From Pseudomonadota bacterium (GTDB taxonomy: Bacteria; Pseudomonadota; Alphaproteobacteria; SHVP01), in NCBI GenBank assembly GCA_027622715.1, contig JAQBYN010000029.1, positions 1 through 37,330 of the forward strand: a stretch of 37,330 bases of DNA. The letters are read 5' to 3'. This document shows, in pieces, positions 23,761 through 32,467 of this stretch. Each line of letters starts with the position of its first letter. The stretch's first letter is position 1. The position numbers were made by a program, and so were the translations under genes. A model generated the notes under the pieces. The model saw only the letters and a program-made list of their open reading frames with translations, ran no database searches and was not told where the DNA came from.

Positions 23761-25359
23761 CTACTCTTCGAGCCGCAAATCGCTCCACCGCTCGTGATTA
23801 TCCGGGTAAGACACGAAACCCTTCAGCTTGGGTGAGTATGCCTCGCCGACCGGCGTGAAGGTGGTCAGAATCCAGGGCGCTTCTTCAACCCAGATCTTTT
23901 GCAACTCGTCCATCATCGCGCGAGCCTTATCGGGGTCCAACTCAACGCGCGCCAAATCAATCAACTCGTTGATCCGAGGAACGCTGAGGTTGGTGCGATT
24001 TGAGACGCCACCCGTACCGTGCGCAATCAAATAGGCCGCATAGACCGAATCGAGAACGATCGGACCGTCTTCATAGGTGAAGAACGGAATGTCTTGAACC
24101 TTGATGTGCGACCGCGCCCGCATGTCCGAACCGGTAATCCGCTTCGGCGTGACGTTGATGCCAGATTCCTTCAAAATGCTCTGCATCTGAATGGCCATCG
24201 GCTCCTCCCACGCGTTGATGTCCGAGTAGTTCAGCTCGACATCAAGTCCGTTGGGATAACCAGCTTCAGCCAGAAGTGCTTTCGCCTTCGCCGGATTATA
24301 CGGATACGGTTCGGAACCCATAAGGCCGCCGTCGATGAAATCCGCGACGAATGAGCGCGCCGGCTCACCCTCGCCTAAGAACACCGTATCAATGATCGTC
24401 TGCTTGTTGGTCGCGAAGTTGAAGGCCTGACGAACACGAACATCGTCAAACGGTTTGATCTTGCTGTTCATACGAACCGCCGCAACGCTCCGACCCGGAA
24501 ATACACGGACGGTTACGTTCTTGTCTTTCTTGAGCTCGTTGAGCTGCTGAGCGGTCATGTTCTCAGCAATATGAATCTGACCTGCGCGCAGCAACGTCAG
24601 ACGGCTGGCACCGGACGGCACCATCCGAAAAACGACGCGGTCAAAAAACGGCTTCTTGTCAAAATAGTTTGGGTTTTCCGTGAAGACGGCCTGCTCGCCG
24701 GGCTTCAACTCTGACATGTGATAGGGGCCAAATCCGGCTGTGTTTTTTAGGATCCACTTCGTTGCGAACTTGTCATCCGCCGTGGCCTGATCTTTGGTTA
24801 CCTTGCTGTCGTAAATCGACGGTGTGTACAGCGTGAGTGCCTTGAGGAGAATTGAGCTCGGCCCGTTGAGATGGAAATTGACCGTATAGTCGTCAACTTT
24901 CTCCACGCCGCCCGCCGTCACATTCGATACGTTGGCAATAAAATTACCAGTACGCTTTTGGTCGAAGGACTTGTTCCAGCTCCAGACCCAATCGTCGGCG
25001 TTCATTTCGTTGCCGCTGGGCCCTTTGACGCCCCTGCGCAATTTGAACGTAACGAGTTTGCCGTCCGCCGAAGTCGTCCAGCTCTCTGCCAGATGCGGCT
25101 CGATGACAGCGGAGTCGAGAATCTCCTCGCCTTGAGCGTTCTTCTTTCGCCCGTAGCGTGTAATGCCTTCGTAGGTCTGAACGACCGTGTTCTGAGTCCC
25201 CGGCAAATTAATGTCGCCGTCGAGGCTCTCTGGCGTAAACACCGCTCCAATAATCAAAGTCTTGCCTTGCGCTGCGACCGGCGTCGCACCGCCCGCGGCA
25301 ACGAGAATGCCGACCATGGCAGTCGTCGCAAACAGACTGGTGAGCTTCAAAAATTTCAT
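23761..25359 (-). CDS. Extracytoplasmic solute-binding protein, family 5
   Basis: A 532-residue periplasmic binding protein of the peptide/opine/nickel family. MKFLKLTSLFATTAMVGILVAAG and a likely cut after ATPVAA near residue 30 form a Sec signal peptide, with no lipobox. Family blocks are TLIIGAVFTPESLDGD, EPHLAESWTTSADGKLVTFKLRRGVK, NTAGFGPYHMSELKPGEQAVFTENPNYFDKKPFFDRVVFR and FDDVRVRQAFNFATNKQ. GGGAGGAA seven bases before ATG 25359 is one of the strongest ribosome sites in the window and fits a protein needed in excess over its permeases. An in-frame start at 25395 is less likely. The ligand is unknown. Family members bind di/oligopeptides, opines, glutathione, sugars or amino-acid derivatives. 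Confidence 0.92.
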   Translation of the reverse strand: MKFLKLTSLFATTAMVGILVAAGGATPVAAQGKTLIIGAVFTPESLDGDINLPGTQNTVVQTYEGITRYGRKKNAQGEEILDSAVIEPHLAESWTTSADGKLVTFKLRRGVKGPSGNEMNADDWVWSWNKSFDQKRTGNFIANVSNVTAGGVEKVDDYTVNFHLNGPSSILLKALTLYTPSIYDSKVTKDQATADDKFATKWILKNTAGFGPYHMSELKPGEQAVFTENPNYFDKKPFFDRVVFRMVPSGASRLTLLRAGQIHIAENMTAQQLNELKKDKNVTVRVFPGRSVAAVRMNSKIKPFDDVRVRQAFNFATNKQTIIDTVFLGEGEPARSFVADFIDGGLMGSEPYPYNPAKAKALLAEAGYPNGLDVELNYSDINAWEEPMAIQMQSILKESGINVTPKRITGSDMRARSHIKVQDIPFFTYEDGPIVLDSVYAAYLIAHGTGGVSNRTNLSVPRINELIDLARVELDPDKARAMMDELQKIWVEEAPWILTTFTPVGEAYSPKLKGFVSYPDNHERWSDLRLEE

Positions 25360-25384
25360 TACTCTTCCTCCCTGTGATTTGGAC

Positions 25385-25401
25385 CAACGGTTCAACCGTT
25401 G
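25385..25401. promoter_or_regulatory. 17-base perfect palindrome before the solute-binding protein gene
   Basis: CAACGGTT-C-AACCGTTG has two 8-base arms around one base. It lies in the only sizeable gap of the ten-gene operon (25360-25483), just upstream of the strong ribosome site. It could be an operator for an internal promoter. With a one-base centre it makes a poor RNA hairpin unless the loop opens, so DNA binding is the better guess. No T tract follows in either direction, which argues against a terminator. Confidence 0.45.
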
Positions 25402-25483
25402 TGTTGTTCAGATGATAACGAATTCCATCCGGCCCGAACAGGCCAACGGCTGCGCTCGCAGCAACGTGCTCCCTCAAGCCGCC

Positions 25484-26143
25484 TCAGCGCCAAGGCATGT
25501 CGGGCGCGGCGATACATTCGCCCGTCAAACTCGCTCCGGTCAAGGTTGCACCGCTGGATTCTTCACCCTTGACTGATCCACAAAGACTTGCCTCCGGACG
25601 ACTATCGCTAAAGGCGAGGCCGAGCGACGTGCCGAAAACGCTTGTGGTCGCCGGTAGGCGCCAGGCATCCCCTGCCGGCACGGGGCCTAGGGCCCAATGT
25701 TTGTGTAGAGCCGCCTCGACGATCCACCGCTCGCCGCACACAGTTTCTTGTTCAAACGCGAGGCTCGCGTAGCGGCTAAAGGTCCTGGCAACCGCGCCCT
25801 GCCGGGTGGCCAAAAGACCATATCCGTTGGCCGTTGCCCGCGGTGCGCTCCCGCCATAACCCCATTTCGCAACCCATCCCTCGCGGAAACGATCGAGGTT
25901 CTTGTCAAACCAGACCTGCTCTACCGCCCTCGGACCGTCGAGGCCAAGTAGGTCAAAATGGGTAAACGGCAGCCCGCCGCTGCCATCGAGGACCTTCCAG
26001 TTCGAATAGTGCGCGATACCAGGGATGGTGTTGAAAAACGGATTGTCGATATCGCGCAGCCACTGGTCATAACCAAGGCGCTCGACGTCGGCACCAGGCG
26101 TGTAGGTCAGGAGCACCATCGTGCTGTAGTCGATCTCGGCCAT
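25484..26143 (-). CDS. Conserved-looking protein of unknown function in the transporter operon
   Basis: A 219-residue soluble protein I do not recognise. The N-terminal ~95 residues (STMVLLTYTPGAD, GIAHYSNWKVLDG, FTHFDLLGLDG, VWFDKNLDRFREGWVAKWGYGG) have the strand-helix-strand rhythm and aromatic content of dimeric alpha/beta-barrel (EthD/antibiotic-monooxygenase-like) proteins. The C-terminal half is different, with GERWIVEAALHKHWALGPVP and a serine/threonine/glycine-rich tail. No signal peptide is seen. AAGGGAAG before ATG 26143 supports the start. It sits between the DUF2848 gene (34 bases upstream) and the solute-binding protein gene, so a role in the same pathway is likely. Confidence 0.72.
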   Translation of the reverse strand: MAEIDYSTMVLLTYTPGADVERLGYDQWLRDIDNPFFNTIPGIAHYSNWKVLDGSGGLPFTHFDLLGLDGPRAVEQVWFDKNLDRFREGWVAKWGYGGSAPRATANGYGLLATRQGAVARTFSRYASLAFEQETVCGERWIVEAALHKHWALGPVPAGDAWRLPATTSVFGTSLGLAFSDSRPEASLCGSVKGEESSGATLTGASLTGECIAAPDMPWR

Positions 26144-26177
26144 TTGGACTTCCCTTCAAAACCGTTAGAGCCTGTCT

Positions 26178-26894
26178 CTACCGCGCCAAAGGCACACGGT
26201 GTGCCTCGACGATCTCCTCCAGAATATTCGTCAGCGTGTATGTGTGAGCGATACTTCTCGCCAACTTCGGGTCGGATAGTCGAAAACGCCATTGGCGCCC
26301 AAATCCCAGAGCTTTGTCGACGCTGACGTAGGTACCGGAAAACAGAATGAATCGCGCAGGCAAGGCCGCAACGCGCGCGTTCATCGCCGACAACAAGTCG
26401 TCAGGGTGCAAAAATATGTCGACACCGACATGCTGATATGGCCGCCCATCCACCCAGCTTTCGAGGACGAGGTCGTCCCAGTGATCGTGGATATCGGCCA
26501 TCGGCCAGAATCGCCGCGCCAACACGTTGGGATAGGCTTGTTTGCTCCAAACAATACTGTGCCGCTCCAACTGACGATCGGTGTGATCGCTGCCAACACC
26601 GATCAGAAGTTCCGCGCCGTCACGTAGGAGTGCGATCTCGACCTCTCCTGAGGTTTCGCCGTTGTGGACAAACACCTCATTATCGGAGACCAGATTGTGG
26701 GGCGAAATCGGATAGACCCGCGGCGCGGGAATATCGAATGCAATCCCTACGCCGGCGTCGGCCACCTCTTCCTGGTGGGCTTTCGCATCATGAGGATTGC
26801 GGGTCGCTGACCCAAAGTTATACATCCGCTCAATATCAATCCGCCGCTCCTCAACGCGGCCATCGGCGTGCTCGACCTCCACCAAGATCGTCAC
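26178..26894 (-). CDS. DUF2848 protein (fumarylacetoacetase-like fold expected)
   Basis: A 238-residue protein of the DUF2848 family. Hallmarks seen are a GEVEIALLRDGAELLIGVGSDHTDR block (residues ~83-107), WSKQAYPNVLARRFWPMADIHDHWDDLVLESW, and the ILFSGTYVSVDKALGFGRQWRFRLSDPKLARSI end. The histidine- and aspartate-rich GVGSDHTDR suggests a metal site. DUF2848 proteins resemble fumarylacetoacetate hydrolases, so a C-C bond hydrolase or decarboxylase role is plausible but unproven. Its ATG overlaps the stop of the upstream dioxygenase as ATGA, so production is coupled to that enzyme and its substrate may be a product of the same route. Confidence 0.82.
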   Translation of the reverse strand: MTILVEVEHADGRVEERRIDIERMYNFGSATRNPHDAKAHQEEVADAGVGIAFDIPAPRVYPISPHNLVSDNEVFVHNGETSGEVEIALLRDGAELLIGVGSDHTDRQLERHSIVWSKQAYPNVLARRFWPMADIHDHWDDLVLESWVDGRPYQHVGVDIFLHPDDLLSAMNARVAALPARFILFSGTYVSVDKALGFGRQWRFRLSDPKLARSIAHTYTLTNILEEIVEAHRVPLAR

Positions 26895-27931
26895 AGGCCG
26901 AATTCCATTCGATCCAGCGCCAAAGGATCAGTACCCGGACCCCGGTGGCGCTGCCACAACCACAGCCGCTTCAAATTGCGCGGACTGTCGGGATCATCCT
27001 CGTATGCAAGACGCCCATGCAGCGTCGAACAGTTGTTATTGAGCAACGCGTCACCTGGGCGCATCCGACTGGTTGTTAGCAGTTTTGGGTCGACCAACAG
27101 CTGATCCAAGAGATCCAGCGCGGCGATTTGATCGGGCGACAATCGTATTCCAGCCAGCGCCATTCCAGGTTCGACCATCACACGCGCATAATGAACGTGA
27201 AGGGCCTGCCCGACCTTTTCAAAAATTGGCTTAACGATCGTTGCGGGCCCGTCCGGCCAGGTGTGCAACTTCGGTGGCAGAAAATGAAACGGGCGATAGA
27301 GGAGCGGCAGCAGATCGGGCCGACATTGGGCGAACGCCTCATGGAGTGCATACGACGAAATGATCGTGTTCTCACCACCGTTGTGGGCCTGTCGGTAACA
27401 CGACAACAGAACGTAATCTGGCGGACGCGGCTCAAGACAACCGTTGTCGGTGTGGGGATTCGATAGCGCCGTCGTGGCGCCGATACGAGTCGGGTCCTGG
27501 TAGGCACCTCGATGGTTTGTCACGGTGAAAAGGCGGCGGTCCTTTCGCAATCCTTGGCGCACGGGCCGTCCGAAATAGTTACCCACGCCCCACGTGATAA
27601 TCTCGCACGCTGATTCGTCGAACGAATCGAAACAAAGGCCCCGAACGATGACAAAGCCTGGACCGTCGTCGAGACGCGAGAGAATCTTGGGAACATCGTC
27701 CACCAAGGCCGGAAGACGAATATCTTCCTGCTCAACGTCGTCAAGACCGAGTCCGTTGCGTTGAATGCGTTCGATCGCCTCCTCCGCCTGATCGCGGACC
27801 AAGGGAGAAACCTCGAACACGTAATCGGATTCTAAAACTGGCGCCGTCAACCAAGCGGTTGCCGCCGGTCCGGAAAAGACATCGGCCGCCGGCCATGCCT
27901 CAGTGTCGGCGTTGCGCGTAAGAAGTGTCAT
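26891..27931 (-). CDS. TauD/TfdA-family dioxygenase in the uptake/oxidation operon
   Basis: A 346-residue Fe(II)/2-oxoglutarate dioxygenase. Iron ligands are H160 and D162 in SNPHTDNG and distal H305 in CSTLHGR. An arginine around R318-R322 (RNLKRLWLW) should bind 2-oxoglutarate. PGFVIVRGL, RGAYQDPTRIG and SCYRQAHNGGENTIISSYALHEAF are typical of the gamma-butyrobetaine/clavaminate-type members, which hydroxylate amino-acid or betaine derivatives. It is longer than TauD and only distantly like the dioxygenase at 347-1234. Start and stop overlap the neighbouring genes as ATGA on both sides, so it is embedded in the coupled operon. Confidence 0.88.
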   Translation of the reverse strand: MTLLTRNADTEAWPAADVFSGPAATAWLTAPVLESDYVFEVSPLVRDQAEEAIERIQRNGLGLDDVEQEDIRLPALVDDVPKILSRLDDGPGFVIVRGLCFDSFDESACEIITWGVGNYFGRPVRQGLRKDRRLFTVTNHRGAYQDPTRIGATTALSNPHTDNGCLEPRPPDYVLLSCYRQAHNGGENTIISSYALHEAFAQCRPDLLPLLYRPFHFLPPKLHTWPDGPATIVKPIFEKVGQALHVHYARVMVEPGMALAGIRLSPDQIAALDLLDQLLVDPKLLTTSRMRPGDALLNNNCSTLHGRLAYEDDPDSPRNLKRLWLWQRHRGPGTDPLALDRMEFGL

Positions 27932-29556
27932 GGGTTTGGCTCACGGGTTAGGTCGTCATGGTTCTTGGGTGCGGCTCGACCGAGAATCATATCGGCAGCT
28001 TTCTCAGCGATCATAATTGTGGGTGCGTTGGTATTGCCGCTTGTGATTGACGGCATGATCGAAGCGTCCGCGACCCTTAAGTTTTCAAAGCCGTGCACGC
28101 GCAAATCCGGCCCGACCACGCTGTCCGAGGTCCGACCCATTTTGCAGGTTCCGACCGGGTGAAAAGAGGTTGTCGCGTTCGAGGCGATCCAGTCGTCGAC
28201 GTCACTATCCTTGGACACGGCGATGCCGGGGGCAATTTCCCCGGATCGGTAACGGTCGAAGGGCGTTTGCGCTGCAATCTCTCGAATGCGGCCAAGCGCA
28301 GCACGCAGGACTAGCCGGTCGTTCTCCGCGGACAGGTACATTGGATCAATCGTCGGCTTGGACTCTGGGTCAGGCGAGGTCAGCCACAATCGACCACGAC
28401 TCTCGGGGCGAAGACGGTAGGCGTGAATTGAGAAGCCTTCTTTGTCGGCGCGTCGCCACGGTTTCTCGACCACCAAACTCGGGATCATCGTCATCTTTAG
28501 GTCGGGAACATCCAGTGCGGCATCCGACCGGGTGACGGTGCAACACCGAAGCGGAATCGCTGATCCAATGCCGGTGCCAAATAGATAAGCGCGCGCAACA
28601 GCTACGGCAGCCCTGTCCGGCCTGAGCGCCCGCCTGAGACTAACCGGCTGCGAGCACTCATAGGCCGCGTAGATACCGACATGATCCTGCAGATTGCGGC
28701 CCACGCCCGGAAGATCCTGGATTGTGGCAATGCCGAGCGCGGCAAGGTCTTTGCCGGCCCCGACCCCCGAATGGAGAAGCAGCGTCGGGCTGTTGACGGC
28801 GCCTCCGCATAGGATGACCTCTGAGGCAGCATGCGCCGCCATGACGCGCTCGCCCCAGCAGTACTCGACGCCGATCGCCTTACGACCCTCGAACAGAACC
28901 TTGGTCGCCCGCGCCCCAGTTACCACCGTCAGATTTGCCCGATTCATAATGGGGCGGAGGAACGCGGCCGACGTGCTGTGTCGGCGGCCATTGCGCAAGG
29001 TGAAGTCATGCACGCCGACACCCTCAAACTGCGCGCCGTTGAAATCCTGGCTCGGCTTTATCCCGGCGGCTTGGCACGCTTCGATATAGGCGTCCTCAAG
29101 TACGCTACCGGACGTCGCCCGTTCGATCGCCAGTGGTCCGCCGACGCCATGATACGGTTCACCGAGCGCGACGTGATTCTCTGATCGTTTGAAATAGGGC
29201 AGGACGTCCGCATAGGACCAGCCATCGCACCCGTCCTGCCGCCAACCGTCGTAATCGGACGCCTGCCCGCGGATGTAGACCATGCCGTTGATTGTTGACG
29301 ACCCGCCCAGCACCTTGCCGCGCGGCCAGTGAATGCGCCGCCCATTTAGATGGGCCTGCGGCTCCGTATCGTAGCCCCAGTTAAGCGACGGCATCGTGTA
29401 GAGAATACGGGTCAGCAACGGTATGCCGATCATCGGGTTGCGATCAGCGCCCCCTGCTTCCAGCAAAAGAACGCGATGACGCGGGTTCTCGCTGAGGCGG
29501 TTGGCCAAGACGCAACCGGCCGACCCCGCGCCAACGATGACGAAATCGAACGTCAT
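27928..29556 (-). CDS. GMC-family FAD oxidoreductase (choline dehydrogenase-like), copy 1
   Basis: A 542-residue flavoprotein that oxidises an alcohol. The FAD Rossmann motif is GAGSAG (9-14) with E33 about 20 residues on. The GMC signature 1 region is HWPRGKVLGGSSTINGMVYIRG (76-97). Signature 2 is GGAVNSPTLLLHSGVG. The catalytic pair is H466 in SFHPVGTC and N510 in GNTNAP. I start at ATG 29556, which overlaps the preceding stop as ATGA; the upstream GTG at 29565 is less likely. The substrate may be choline-like or a hydroxylated intermediate made by the neighbouring dioxygenase. It is closely similar to the second GMC protein at 34322-35944, with the catalytic residues at identical positions. 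Confidence 0.92.
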   Translation of the reverse strand: MTFDFVIVGAGSAGCVLANRLSENPRHRVLLLEAGGADRNPMIGIPLLTRILYTMPSLNWGYDTEPQAHLNGRRIHWPRGKVLGGSSTINGMVYIRGQASDYDGWRQDGCDGWSYADVLPYFKRSENHVALGEPYHGVGGPLAIERATSGSVLEDAYIEACQAAGIKPSQDFNGAQFEGVGVHDFTLRNGRRHSTSAAFLRPIMNRANLTVVTGARATKVLFEGRKAIGVEYCWGERVMAAHAASEVILCGGAVNSPTLLLHSGVGAGKDLAALGIATIQDLPGVGRNLQDHVGIYAAYECSQPVSLRRALRPDRAAVAVARAYLFGTGIGSAIPLRCCTVTRSDAALDVPDLKMTMIPSLVVEKPWRRADKEGFSIHAYRLRPESRGRLWLTSPDPESKPTIDPMYLSAENDRLVLRAALGRIREIAAQTPFDRYRSGEIAPGIAVSKDSDVDDWIASNATTSFHPVGTCKMGRTSDSVVGPDLRVHGFENLRVADASIMPSITSGNTNAPTIMIAEKAADMILGRAAPKNHDDLTREPNP

Positions 29557-31517
29557 ATTGAACACGCCGTCTGGTGGCCCTCGAAGATCGCCTCAAGCGC
29601 AGTGCGCGGCGACATCGCATCGCCGATTACGCGCAACCGTCCGGCATCTTGTCCGAGGTGCTTTAACAGCTCGTCGTTGGGTTGCCCGGTGGTCGGCGCG
29701 ATAACGGAATCGGCTTCTCCAATCTCGCGCAAGTAACCGGTGCTGAGGTCGCGGGCAACAAACCGACCATCGACAAACGACTCCGGCGCGTGCTGTGCGA
29801 TCACCCGCACCTTCTTTTCCCGTAGCCTCTTCGTTAGCGCGAACACGCTATACATGTTGATGCTCCAGGCGGGTGCACCCGTGGGCACCAGGAGAATCAC
29901 CTGCTTCCCAAGGTCGGCGAGATACTCGGCGACCGAAGCGGTGGTCCATGTGCCGAGCGAATCGACCAATACGACCCGGTCCCCAATGGCGCTCGGGTCG
30001 GCGACGGCCTGATCAAGCGACAGACCGGCGCCGCCGCCCGCGAAAGTCATGCCTGGTTGGTCGGCACCGGTCGCCAAGATAACGACGTCCGCCGCGAACG
30101 CTCGAACGCCTGCCTCGTCGGCCGTCTTGTTCAAGACGATCTGAACGTTGCCCGCATGACAGCGCCGCTCAAGATGCGTGAGCAAGTTGGTGAACTCCAT
30201 CCGCATTGGCATAGCGCGTGTCGCATTCAGGCGGCCGCCGAGTTGCGGCGATCGCTCCCACAGCGTGACCGAGTGGCCTCTCCCAGCAACGATTTCGGCC
30301 GCCTTCATCCCACCGGGGCCGCCACCGATCACCAGCACCCGGCGCGATGAGCGAGACGGCGACACAAAAGCGCGGCCCTCGCGGCCCGCCTCTGGGTTTG
30401 TCAGACATGTAATGGGTAGGCTCAGCGCCAACATACCGGCGCAGCCCTGGTTGCAGGCAACGCACGGCGTCGTCTCGCTCTCGAGTCCGCGTTCGGCCTT
30501 GCTTACAATCTCCGGATCGGCGATGTGCGCCCGCGCCATCCCCACCATGTCGGTCAGATCTTCGGCCAGGACCGATTCGGCTTCGGCGACCTCTCGGTAC
30601 TGGCAGACGGTCATCACAACGGGCGGTTTTTTCAGTGTCTGAAGCGCGGTTCGCAGGCGGCGCGTTATCGAACGGAACGATCCTACCGGAAAGCTCATAT
30701 CAGCCATCTGGGTCGAGACGGTATAGCTGCCGTGATAGGCCGAATGGCTAATGTTGACGAAATCGACTTTGGCAGCGCCCACGATTTCCGGGACGATGCG
30801 GCACATGTCGTCGATCGTGAGCCCACCGGGAAGGAATTCATCGCCACTAACGCGCACGCCGACAACCACATCTGGTCCAACAGCTTCCCTGATCGCGACG
30901 AGCGCTTCTTTCGCGAAGCGAAGGCGATTGGTTTCGCTACCGCCGTAGCCATCGGTGCGCCGGTTGCTGGCTGGCGACATGAACTGCTGCAGCAGATGAC
31001 CATGCGCCATCTGCACTTCGACGCCTGCCAGACCGGCTTTGACCAAATTTACGGCGACCGACGCATGCGCGTCGATCACCTCTTCTATCTCGGCAACCGT
31101 CATCGGATGGGGCGGCGGCGCCGTCGCGGTCCATGGGATTGCGGACGCGCCCCACGCCGGCATGCGGGCAAAGTTGCCGTCGACCTGGCGTCCTAGATGG
31201 ATGACTTGGCCGAGCAAATGCGCGCCTTCGTCCCGAACCGCATCGGCCACCGCAGCAAATTTCGGGATGCAGCACGGGTCGTAGCCGTTGACGCCTTGGC
31301 TCCGCCCTAGCGAGCTCCGATGCACCCGAATGCCTTCAAAAATAATCATTGCCGCCCCACCACGCGCCCGCGCGCGGTGGTAGGCGACGTGCTGCTCGCT
31401 CGGCAGGTTATCGACCCCGAAGTTGGTTGTGTGGGCGGGCACGAAAATCCGATTGCGCAGCGTCACGTTGCCGACCCGAAGGGGGCTGAACACATTCGGG
31501 TATACGAGGTGGGGCAA
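29553..31517 (-). CDS. OYE-type FMN/4Fe-4S/FAD oxidoreductase (dienoyl-CoA reductase/TMADH family)
   Basis: A 654-residue multidomain enzyme. Residues 1-345 form the FMN-binding old-yellow-enzyme barrel, with H172/H174 in MAHGHLLQQFMSP and the YGGS block at 191-194. C352, C355, C359 and C371 have the C-x2-C-x3-C-x11-C spacing of the 4Fe-4S cluster in 2,4-dienoyl-CoA reductase and trimethylamine dehydrogenase. The rest is a FAD/NAD(P) domain with GGGPGG (398-403). Family members reduce C=C bonds or oxidatively demethylate N-methyl compounds such as trimethylamine, dimethylamine, stachydrine or N-methylproline. The start is TTG 31517, supported by GGAG five bases upstream. It heads the ten-gene operon and is divergent from the acetoacetate-decarboxylase-like gene. 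Confidence 0.9.
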   Translation of the reverse strand: MPHLVYPNVFSPLRVGNVTLRNRIFVPAHTTNFGVDNLPSEQHVAYHRARARGGAAMIIFEGIRVHRSSLGRSQGVNGYDPCCIPKFAAVADAVRDEGAHLLGQVIHLGRQVDGNFARMPAWGASAIPWTATAPPPHPMTVAEIEEVIDAHASVAVNLVKAGLAGVEVQMAHGHLLQQFMSPASNRRTDGYGGSETNRLRFAKEALVAIREAVGPDVVVGVRVSGDEFLPGGLTIDDMCRIVPEIVGAAKVDFVNISHSAYHGSYTVSTQMADMSFPVGSFRSITRRLRTALQTLKKPPVVMTVCQYREVAEAESVLAEDLTDMVGMARAHIADPEIVSKAERGLESETTPCVACNQGCAGMLALSLPITCLTNPEAGREGRAFVSPSRSSRRVLVIGGGPGGMKAAEIVAGRGHSVTLWERSPQLGGRLNATRAMPMRMEFTNLLTHLERRCHAGNVQIVLNKTADEAGVRAFAADVVILATGADQPGMTFAGGGAGLSLDQAVADPSAIGDRVVLVDSLGTWTTASVAEYLADLGKQVILLVPTGAPAWSINMYSVFALTKRLREKKVRVIAQHAPESFVDGRFVARDLSTGYLREIGEADSVIAPTTGQPNDELLKHLGQDAGRLRVIGDAMSPRTALEAIFEGHQTACSI

Positions 31518-31633
31518 AAGCGCTCCGATCAGTCAGACGGCGGCATGGTTGCCAATTCGCGCGAAGAGTTCAATGCTTCTGCAAAGAAGACTTTCGCCGC
31601 ACACTCCACCTTGGAACCACGAGGACCGCGCGC

Positions 31634-32467
31634 ATGACAGCCCAAAACCCGATTACGATCCCCAATGTCGCCGACGGTCGGTACGCCCTTTACGGCCCAC
31701 CACCTTGGTACTTTGAAGGATACAGTGCGGCAGTTTTGATGACCTTCGATCCAGAAATGGTGTCGGCGTTGATCCCGCCCCCACTGAAGCTGACTGGCAG
31801 TCCGGTCTGCAGGCTCACCGTCCACGACATGGTCTGCGATTACGGGTTCGGCGAGCGGTTCATGCAAGAGCAACCGGATCAGGCCCATTTCGGCGAGGCT
31901 GTCATTGGTTTTATGGTCGAGTGCGAGGGCGTTACCGGGCACTGGGCGCCGTTTCTATGGTGCACTACCGATGCGGAGCTTGCCGTCGGCCGCGAGTTTT
32001 ATGGCTGGCAACAGCGCCTTGGCGAGATGTGTTTGACCAGACCCCCCTTGCGGCGATCGTGGCGGCCCGGCGACACCGTCACGGGGCTGGTTACGCGCGG
32101 GCGGCGACCGGTGTTCGATATCGCGGTAACACTGGAGAATGAGGGGGACCTTCCAGCCCAGATCGAGGGCCTCAACATCTCGATGGACCCAGCGACGACG
32201 AACCACCACTACACGGAGACAGTCCTGGTCCATCCGACGTCACGCGTCATCACCAAGAGAATGTCATGCAGTTCGATGGACGACGTTATGGTGACAAACC
32301 TCTGGTCTGGTTCGGCCTCGTTCAACGTTCATGCGCCGGAACTGGCGTTCCTGAAAAATGCCAAGGTGCTGGGCGGACGCTGGCACGAACTGTCATGGCG
32401 CAAGCCATGGCCGAACCGCCTCATTCGCGAGGAGCATAGCGACCCGAGCGCCAACGAACGCTCCTGA
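31634..32467 (+). CDS. Acetoacetate decarboxylase-fold protein lacking the Schiff-base lysine
   Basis: A 277-residue member of the acetoacetate decarboxylase superfamily. AELAVGREFYGWQQRLG (114-130) lines up with the AIAVGREL-YPKKLG block of clostridial acetoacetate decarboxylase. There K115 forms the Schiff base and K116 lowers its pKa; here the two positions are Q127 and R128. GPPPWYFEGY near the start and LVHPTSRVI, LWSGSASFNVHAPE near the end are family-like. The lysine loss means classical decarboxylation through a Schiff base is unlikely. GAGGA eight bases before ATG 31634 supports the start. It is divergent from the OYE-headed operon across 116 bases, so the two may be co-regulated. 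Confidence 0.82.
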   Translation: MTAQNPITIPNVADGRYALYGPPPWYFEGYSAAVLMTFDPEMVSALIPPPLKLTGSPVCRLTVHDMVCDYGFGERFMQEQPDQAHFGEAVIGFMVECEGVTGHWAPFLWCTTDAELAVGREFYGWQQRLGEMCLTRPPLRRSWRPGDTVTGLVTRGRRPVFDIAVTLENEGDLPAQIEGLNISMDPATTNHHYTETVLVHPTSRVITKRMSCSSMDDVMVTNLWSGSASFNVHAPELAFLKNAKVLGGRWHELSWRKPWPNRLIREEHSDPSANERS

